Shown here one piece after another: positions 57,601 to 64,000 of a DNA stretch of 64,000 nt. A model generated the notes under the pieces. The model ran no database searches. It was not told where the DNA came from and saw only the letters and a list, made by a program, of their open reading frames with translations. Numbering within the stretch: the first letter of the stretch is position 1; the number at the start of each line of letters is the position of its first letter. Made by a program: the position numbers and the translations under genes. Source of the stretch: Narthecium ossifragum (lineage: Eukaryota; Streptophyta; Magnoliopsida; Dioscoreales; Nartheciaceae); the NCBI GenBank assembly GCA_963920575.1, contig OY986973.1, positions 1,488,001-1,552,000 on the forward strand, in the 5' to 3' direction.

Positions 57601-59027
57601 AAGCTGGTCGATGGGTACTTGGCTGAAATTGCAAAAGACCCTACTCTACCTCTTTCCAAGTTTGTTGAGCTTGCTGAAATGGTATCAGCTGCTTCCAGGC
57701 CGGTCCATGATGGACTTTACTGTGCAATGGACGTGTATCTGAAGGTACAACTCTCCTGGTTCTTTACATATCGTCACTATTTTGATTGCTTGGGTTGTTG
57801 GTCTTGGCAGATGAATTATCATTGCTTGAGACGTCTTTTTTCTATGCTGCTCGGTTGGGTTGTTAGTTTTGCCTAATGAATGGTCTGTCATTGCTTATTA
57901 GCAGCCAGGTATATATGTCTCTTATGATTTTCTTCTCTTGTAGAATTGCTTTGACCACATACCTTTTGATTTCATGGCATAGTTAGCTGGTTGTCTAATT
58001 CTGCTAAATAGTCGCCTCGAATGTTTTGGTCTTCATGCTTTAGCCGAAAGATGGTTATTGATTGTCTTGATGGCAATGAGTTTGCTATACAAGGATGTGA
58101 TTATTCGGCTTCTACTTTCAGATATGTTTGCTGCTTTAAGTAGTTGAATGCACATCTATATGGTTACAAACCAAAAGATGACATCACAATCGGTATGTCT
58201 GTCCATTGTTCTTTCAGATGAGATGAAAGGAGTTCTTGATTAGTTAAATTCGAGAATTGCTTCAAGTCTGCTAAATGCATCTACGTCCATGATAAACTGT
58301 CATGAATTATAAACATTTTGACTGGGTTAAACATTAAGTTCTAGCTAGTAGGTGTCGATATTCTAATTTCAATCATAAACTGTCAATTACTGTTTGAGAA
58401 ATCAAATCGCTTAGAATCCTTGCCTTGGTGCTTTTCAAGCCTCAACGTCTTTATCTTGTGTAGGAGCATCCTGACCTTACAAAGAGTGAGAAGAAGAAGA
58501 TATGTGGTTTGCTGGACTGCAAGAAGCTCTCTGCTGAGGCCTGCATGCATGCTGTGCAGAATGAGCGCCTCCCTCTGAGAGTGGTAGTTCAAGTTCTCTT
58601 CTTCCAGCAGGTGAGAGCATCAGCAGCTTCCGGCGGGGCTTCCGGTCCTCCGGGGAGCGTCCACTCCCTCCTTCCTCGCGAGAATGGTGGTTCCTATGGC
58701 AGCTCAAGGTCGGCGATCACCACTAACACTGATGAAGACTGGGATGCCCTCAATTCGCTCAAGTCTATGAAATTGGTGGGCAGAGGCGGAGGGAGTGAGA
58801 GGAGTAGCGGCAGCAGTGATGCTAACAAGAATTGCAGTGATGAGAAAGGCAATGGCAAGGCGAAGGGAATTAAGATGCCGAAAAAAATTCTAAGCAAGCT
58901 TTGGTCGGGCAATAAGCACGGCGGCGAGAACAGCAGCAGCTCCGATACATCCGAGAGTCCGGTTTCTATCAATCTGGAAATTTCTAAGTCGACGCCTTCA
59001 AGAAACACGAGACATTCAGTATCGTAG
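54611..59027 (+). CDS. BTB/POZ-NPH3 domain protein (NRL family)
   Basis: Four coding exons: 54611-54672, 55953-56022, 56560-57744 and 58464-59027, making 1,881 nt and 626 residues with closing phases. The N-terminus [13 protein letters not shown] is the family's usual start. The BTB fold covers about 29-130 ([31 protein letters not shown]). The NPH3 domain runs from [13 protein letters not shown] (about 211) to [14 protein letters not shown] (about 490). A Ser/Gly-rich tail ends RHSVS. These proteins act as substrate adaptors of CUL3 E3 ligases at the plasma membrane in phototropism and auxin-driven organogenesis. The terminal R-x-S with serine third from the end (S624) matches the site that phototropin phosphorylates in NPH3/RPT2. 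The exact orthologue (NPY, RPT2-like or other) is not decided. A frame running past the exon 3 donor is intronic. Confidence 0.95.
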
Positions 59028-59844
59028 AGGAGTAGAAAATGCAAATTAGTGTTCTATTTTTGGATCCATTATTTACCCCGGCAAAATCGAGGATCAACTG
59101 CTACAAGTCATATTAATGGGGCTTCAAAGGTCGGTGTGCATGATGCATTCTGGATTTGGAATGAATGTTATGGCCGGGCTCTTTAAAATGAATCAGGTGC
59201 CCAGATTTTTGCATGTAACATTATGAAGAAGAGAAATCTAAGGTTTGTGAGAGAACTACATGATGAGAGACGTTTGGCATGGGAAATGTGTTCAATGTAT
59301 TTTAGTAGCAGATCGAGCTAGATTTCTTTAGAACTTACACATTTCTTTTTACTCAAACTCAAAGACGTACGTGTTGAATGAATAGTTGAGTCCTTGGCGA
59401 CCTTGCAGACGTCCGCACGTATTAATTTGTTCTCTTGACGAGAAAAATTCAACGTGACCACTAAACTTTGATCAGGCATTCTTTCACGCTTTTCTTTACA
59501 GAGTCTGAGTCAAATTAAAATTATACGCATCCAAAGTAGAGTTGTGATATCCATCACATCGTGGTGTGGTGAGTTTTTCACATCCTCCTTGTGTGTTTGG
59601 CGCAATTCATTTTATTTCAAAGCATAGATACCGTGTTCTTCAGCACCATTCTTTCTTCTCAAGATATACCACAAGAATATATAAAGACCCCACGGCATCT
59701 CGTTGTAGATGCTCCCAAAGGTCGGCGGGTCTCCTCTAATTAGTTAACCTTGATATTTCCCCATTAGCACGCATGGCGTAGAAGTCATTAATAAGGTGAT
59801 CAGGTGATGATTACCTCACGTGTAAGCTAATAATACTTTGACTT
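59028..59844. other. NPH3 3' region and intergenic DNA
   Basis: It includes the 3' untranslated region after the stop at 59025-59027. No other gene is recognised before the solo LTR at 59845. Confidence 0.5.
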
Positions 59845-60624
59845 TGTTGGGGATATCTCAGGGTCCCGACCATATCGAAGATGCGTCATATAACGACGGG
59901 ATGTCACAGCGGAAGAGATAACAACAAATCACAAACAAAGTAAAATGGAGACGAGGATTTACGTGGAAAACCTCCCAGCAACAATTGGAAGAAAAAACCA
60001 CGGGTGGTGAAGAAAAGCTTCACCATGAGGGAGAGATTACAAAACCCTAACTCTACCAGAAACAAGGAACGTCTCTATCTAAAGTTTCCTACACTCACAC
60101 CTCTCACAGTGGCCTCAGGGATTACAGAGGTTAGCTAGAGAGGATGAACATCCCTCTAGGATCTCAAAGAGTATCTCTCTCTCAACTTCTTGGACTCTCA
60201 CCAAACCCTAGCTCTCATAACTCTCACCATAGCATACAAAGGAAACCCTAGAAGCCCACAAGAAGACCTAAAAAAACCTCTATTTATAGGCCCCAACCAG
60301 TTTAGGATCGGATTAGATCTAAACTGTTCAATTTTCCCGTCTATAGTGTCTTGGATTGATCCAAAGCAGGCTTGGATCGATCCACTTCGAAAGCCTTGAA
60401 AACACGCATATGGAAACAGAGTATGGATTGATCCACTGTAGGTTTAGATCGATCGATCCAGCTTCATGTTGGATCGATCCACTGTGATCTTGGATCGATC
60501 CAAGATGCAAACAGAGCCAACAGCACCAAAATTCCATCTTGATGAATTCTCCACATCGCACCATCGTCCGACCTCCATGCTTCCTCGCTAAGCCATGATC
60601 CTCATGGGAGGAAAAAACCCAACA
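59845..60624. mobile_element. Solo LTR, 780 bp (copia-like)
   Basis: It begins TGTTGGGGATATCTC and ends AACCCAACA, with near-matching flanks GACTT (59840-59844) and GACTA (60625-60629). The segment ATTTACGTGGAAAACCTCCC is typical of plant copia LTRs. It holds a cluster of GGATCGATCC palindromes at 60350-60510. One mismatch in the duplication leaves a small doubt about the exact ends. Confidence 0.75.
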
Positions 60625-61790
60625 GACTACACTTTGAAGCTGGATTAAAGCTTTGGAATCAAACCCCACTATATGTTTATATTATTCAATAACGAGATTG
60701 AATCCATCTCCCTGACCAAGTTGTTGATCAACATAGTTTTGATTCTAAGACTAGTCAAATGCTTCCATCAAAAGCTATAGAATATCTTGTGAAGTTGGAC
60801 CAAGCCATTGCTCTTCACCAAATCAAATCCTATATGCCCCTAGAGATCTAGAATATTGCAAACAAAGTGTTTGATCAATGAGGTTAAAGCCCACCAATCT
60901 TTTCAATTCGGCAAAAATTAGGCAGTGGGCGTTCCGTGTCCTCATGTGTCTCGATGAAAACTTTTATAAAAGCTTTAAAATTGGCTTTTTTTTTTCTAAA
61001 GATCACATAAAGCTAGTAGCTGCACGGTTTAAAAGATCACACAAGTTTGGTATCAGTCTGGCTAGAGAGAGGGCTGTTAAGTGATGATGATCTATATCGT
61101 ATGGCATGACGTGGGCCAATGGGGTCTACGAGTTGGGGATGAGGTGGCACTGGGTCCCCGGCGGCACAATACCGACACGTTGGCCCCATTAAAGCTAGGT
61201 GAGGTGAGCTTTGGGCTTGGACGGTCCCAGATCTCTATAAGAAACCCCCATAATTGTAAGATGGGTGGTGGCCCCTTACTTTTGGCCGAGAAGTGCAAGA
61301 CGTGTGAACCCCACCCGACCCGTCCGTGTACCCCGTCACGTCACAAATAGGCGGGGCCGTCTTTGCTTTTCGAATCAAATCCAAACGCCCGGTTGTGGGC
61401 TGCGTCCAACCAAAGCAAAGCACTCATAATAATTCGAGTCCACTTTGGAAACTTATGCTTGATATTAGAGTTCCATTTTACCTTCTTTGGTTCTACCTGA
61501 TTCTTTCTAGAATCGAATCAATGGTGGCTCTAACACATAGGTTTTTGGCATATTGCACTTACCAGCTATCAGACATCGTTTGATCGGATTGTCATTTTGA
61601 TCCGTGAATCGAATACGTCGTGGCTCCAAGGTTTTCAATCAGTGGTGTCAAAGTAGAAACATATGTAAAATAAATATTTCAAACATTTCATTTCAATTCA
61701 TACTTATTAACAAATCAATTAGATCACATATAAAATAAATCAAATCACAATCAAAATAAAATCACAATCTATTGATATCATTGCCTCTAT
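60625..61790. other. Intergenic, no recognised gene
   Basis: Open frames up to 89 codons exist but none resembles a known protein. Confidence 0.45.
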
Positions 61791-61794
61791 AAAA

Positions 61795-62010
61795 AAAGTT
61801 TATTTATGAACTTCTATAGTTGTCATCGACGAGCTTTCATGTTATGAAATCGTTTCATAATAGTTTTATCATTAATGATGTTAAATACATCTCTTTTAAT
61901 GTATATAACTAAAGCAATCATTTATCCACATCTCCACCCATATTATTACGTAACCAATTCGTTATATATTTTATTGTCGAAAAAGTTTTTCAACACTTGC
62001 GACGGGTAAA
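61795..62010 (-). pseudogene. hAT transposase C-terminal relic
   Basis: The minus strand reads, with stops and a frame change, LPVASVEKLFSTIKYI-like residues, then NWLRNNMGGDVDKWLL and a degenerate tail (YTLKEMYLT..., FITWKL). This matches the hAT-family dimerisation region, in which the last strand of the transposase ends in a RFxxMKxRR-like motif. It is too decayed to encode anything. Confidence 0.6.
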
Positions 62011-62093
62011 ATTAAAGTCAATTTCACCCGCAAAAATACTAAATTCCCCTAGGAATTAGATGACCTTTTACTTTGTTAAGTGGGGGCCAGCCA

Positions 62094-62470
62094 ACTGTTA
62101 GGCTTTGACTGTTCTTTTATTTGATTTTGAAAGAGGCAGTTTTGTTTTATAATGGGTGCAATTTTTGGCGACAAGGGTGTCAATTTTGTCTTTAATGGGT
62201 GTAATTTTTTGTTTTGGTTAATAATTTTATAGTAAATCATAAAATTTGAAGGGTGCAGTTGACCCCCTCAATTGTATGTAGCGCAATAGGCCCATAACCA
62301 ACTGTTGGGTTTTGACTGGTCTTTTATTTTATTTTATTTTAAACAAGGTAATTTTGTTTTTTAATGGATGTAATTTTTGATCAATTTTGTCTTTAGCGGT
62401 GCAATTTTTTTCATTAGTTAATAATTATATATTAAATCACTAAATTTGAAGGGTGCAATTGACCCCTCCC
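62094..62470. repeat. Diverged tandem duplication, about 190 bp
   Basis: AACTGTTAGGCTTTGACTG to GGGTGCAGTTGACCCC (62094-62266) is repeated as AACTGTTGGGTTTTGACTGG to GGGTGCAATTGACCCC (62300-62467), with small indels. It adjoins the hAT relic and is probably part of it. Confidence 0.75.
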
Positions 62471-63185
62471 GCTCACTTTAATGTAGCGCCGCCTCTGCAC
62501 GTCACATTCACGGAGGGGAGGGGTGGTGGTGGTGGTGGTTTGGTTGAGCATGTATCAGATGGTATCTGATACTGTACGTGGAAGAGGAGGGGAGGGGGAG
62601 GGGAGGGGGTATAGTAGGGAGGGAGCCGAGAGAGCACCATCAACTACCTAGTGATGACTGATGATGATAGCAAATGGCGCCAAAAGGGCAAAAGGGGTGT
62701 CTCCATCCTGGCGGGGGATCGGTTGCGCTGTGTCGTGAACTCCATAACGGGCTTTTCTCGTCAGATCCCATGAGAAAACTCTCGAAATTTTTAGGCCAAA
62801 GTGTTTAATATTCCGTGAAAAGCTACGAATAAAAAAAGTTGTCGATTTTTTTTTTTCAAAAAGCGGAAAAGCGGCAGGTAGAGTGGGTAAAAACATATAA
62901 AATAAAACAAAAAAAGGGGCTATAAGACAGGTGGATTTAGACCATATCTTCCACGGAATTCCATCCCAATATGTCGATACCGTTAAATATTCGATAAAAA
63001 GATGAAATGGCACTGAACTTTTACTCGGAAAAAAGGAGGGAAATTTTCTTTTTTTCCTTTTTCAAAAGCCATACCGCTATACAACAATAACGCGGGGATA
63101 TTCGATTTGGATTTTGAAAAGGAGGGGTGCGATCTGTACCGTCCGTTTAGACACGAGAGCCGTCATGCTTTTGTGGAGCGTGCGA
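62471..63185. other. Downstream flank of the HLS1-like gene
   Basis: It contains a GGT microsatellite (62525-62540) and a purine-rich tract (62582-62612). The part near 63185 is probably the 3' untranslated region of the minus-strand HLS1-like gene. No other gene. Confidence 0.45.
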
Positions 63186-64000
63186 TCAGATCTCCCGGGG
63201 GTCCACGAAGATGGACGCCGGGGGCGGTGACTTGGTCCAATCCCCGATGGCGCCGTCGCTGTAGCCCTCGGCGAGGCGTTTCACGCACCAGAGGTCCTCG
63301 GCGATGGAGAAGCGGCGCCAGTGAGGGATCCCCGCGCGGAGCGGCTCGCATGCCGCCACCTCCGTTCCCAGCACTCCGCACCCGCCGGCACGGGCTAGCT
63401 CGTGCGCGCGAGACCACAGCGCGCGGACGAGCTCCGGGGCGCCGGGTCCCTCCCCGCCGAGTCCGTACACGAAGTAGGCACCGAAGGGGCTGAAGAGATT
63501 AGGTACCGACGGGATGTGTAGCCACGGGAGCGCCCAGTCCGCCGCGCGAGTCACTCGCGCCAGCCCGCGTCGTAGCCGGGACGCGCCGCGTACCTCCAGC
63601 TTGAACACGTCCTTGCAGTTCCACACGCTCACCACCGCCCACGACTGCGGCGGATCCGCGAGGAATTCCTCGGTGCCTGGCCAGCGGAAGGGCGTCGCCG
63701 CGCGATCGTTGGAGAAGACCGCGACGAAGGTGCCGAGGGAGAGAGGGCTCCGGAGGACGGCGTCGATGTCGCGCGGGAAAAACTCGGTAGTGGAGAAGCG
63801 GAAACGGTAGAGGAGCTCGGCGTCGGCGGTAGGGATGTGGATGACAGTGGCACCGCCGGGAGAGGGGAGCCGGTGGGCGAAGACGGGGTGGACGAGGACG
63901 GAGGGGGTGCGGAACTTGGAGTAGCCGCACCGCCCTGTGAACAGCCTGACACAGGCCTCGTTGTCACGATCGGTGGCCATGTAAGCGTACTCCGCCCCCT
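63186..64000 (-). CDS. HOOKLESS1-like GNAT N-acetyltransferase (3' part)
   Basis: The frame is open from the window edge to TGA at 63186-63188, giving about 271 residues; the N-terminal part lies beyond the window. The first residues, GAEYAYMATDRDNEACVRLF, followed by TGRCGYSKFRTPS, are the end of the GNAT fold. The HLS1-specific C-terminal region follows: FRFSTTEFFPRDIDAVL, SWAVVSVWNCKDVFKLEVRG, YGLGGEGPGAPELV, AGGCGVLGTEVA and WTKSPPPASIFVDPRE. HLS1 is a nuclear protein needed for apical hook formation downstream of ethylene and auxin, through histone acetylation. The internal ATG at 63978-63980 is not the start, because homology continues upstream of it. GC content is very high throughout. 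Confidence 0.95.
   Translation of the reverse strand, partial: GAEYAYMATDRDNEACVRLFTGRCGYSKFRTPSVLVHPVFAHRLPSPGGATVIHIPTADAELLYRFRFSTTEFFPRDIDAVLRSPLSLGTFVAVFSNDRAATPFRWPGTEEFLADPPQSWAVVSVWNCKDVFKLEVRGASRLRRGLARVTRAADWALPWLHIPSVPNLFSPFGAYFVYGLGGEGPGAPELVRALWSRAHELARAGGCGVLGTEVAACEPLRAGIPHWRRFSIAEDLWCVKRLAEGYSDGAIGDWTKSPPPASIFVDPREI

Noticed and set aside
57745..57876. Extension of NPH3 exon 3 to a stop at 57876
   Set aside because: The frame past AAG|GTACAA is intronic; splicing to 58464 restores the conserved [11 protein letters not shown] continuation in phase.
1..64000. CRISPR arrays, rRNA or conserved microRNA genes
   Set aside because: This is a plant nuclear sequence. No regularly spaced repeat array, rRNA segment or well-known mature microRNA sequence was seen in reading both strands.

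Overview
This is plant nuclear DNA, almost certainly from a monocot. The genes have short exons with GT-AG introns. Two genes (the C2H2 zinc-finger gene and the HLS1-like gene) are very GC-rich and intronless over the visible stretch, a pattern common in commelinid monocots. The intergenic space is AT-rich and packed with LTR retrotransposons, solo LTRs, MITEs, LINE tails and gene-capturing TIR elements. I cannot name the species.

Five host genes can be read. Two are on the minus strand at the left: a ZFPL1-type Golgi RING-like membrane protein (802-5362, nine exons, 374 aa) and an adenine phosphoribosyltransferase (7134-10169, six exons, 228 aa with a probable plastid extension). In the middle, on the plus strand, is a ZAT-type two-finger C2H2 repressor (39377-40147). 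On the right are a BTB/NPH3 protein (54611-59027, plus strand, four coding exons, 626 aa) and the C-terminal part of a HOOKLESS1-like acetyltransferase (63186-64000, minus strand, cut by the window edge). For the two split minus-strand genes and the NPH3 gene, the exon phases and total lengths close exactly.

The largest feature is a 17.2-kb Ty3/gypsy element of the Tat type (16143-33318), in minus orientation. It has 1,275-bp LTRs, a CCACC target duplication, a primer-binding site, a polypurine tract, decayed gag-pol with two RNase H domains, and an extra spliced gene in antisense (plus strand, 17771-23843). The antisense gene encodes a plant-mobile-domain-like protein with a coiled-coil tail. 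A 2.4-kb solo LTR sits inside it with a clean TTTAG duplication. Three further solo LTRs lie at 36315-37755, 46104-46538 and 59845-60624.

Three TIR-bounded elements carry pieces of host genes. 10724-12321 holds receptor-kinase, probable LRR and DUF3537/GRL fragments. 12372-13580 holds a CrRLK1L malectin-kinase chimera. 41095-43770 holds a GPAT fragment. A fourth, more degenerate TIR region (about 35000-38550) surrounds one solo LTR.

The host genes are unrelated housekeeping, signalling and developmental loci and do not form a pathway. The most unusual content is the antisense gene in the retroelement and the cluster of gene-fragment captures.
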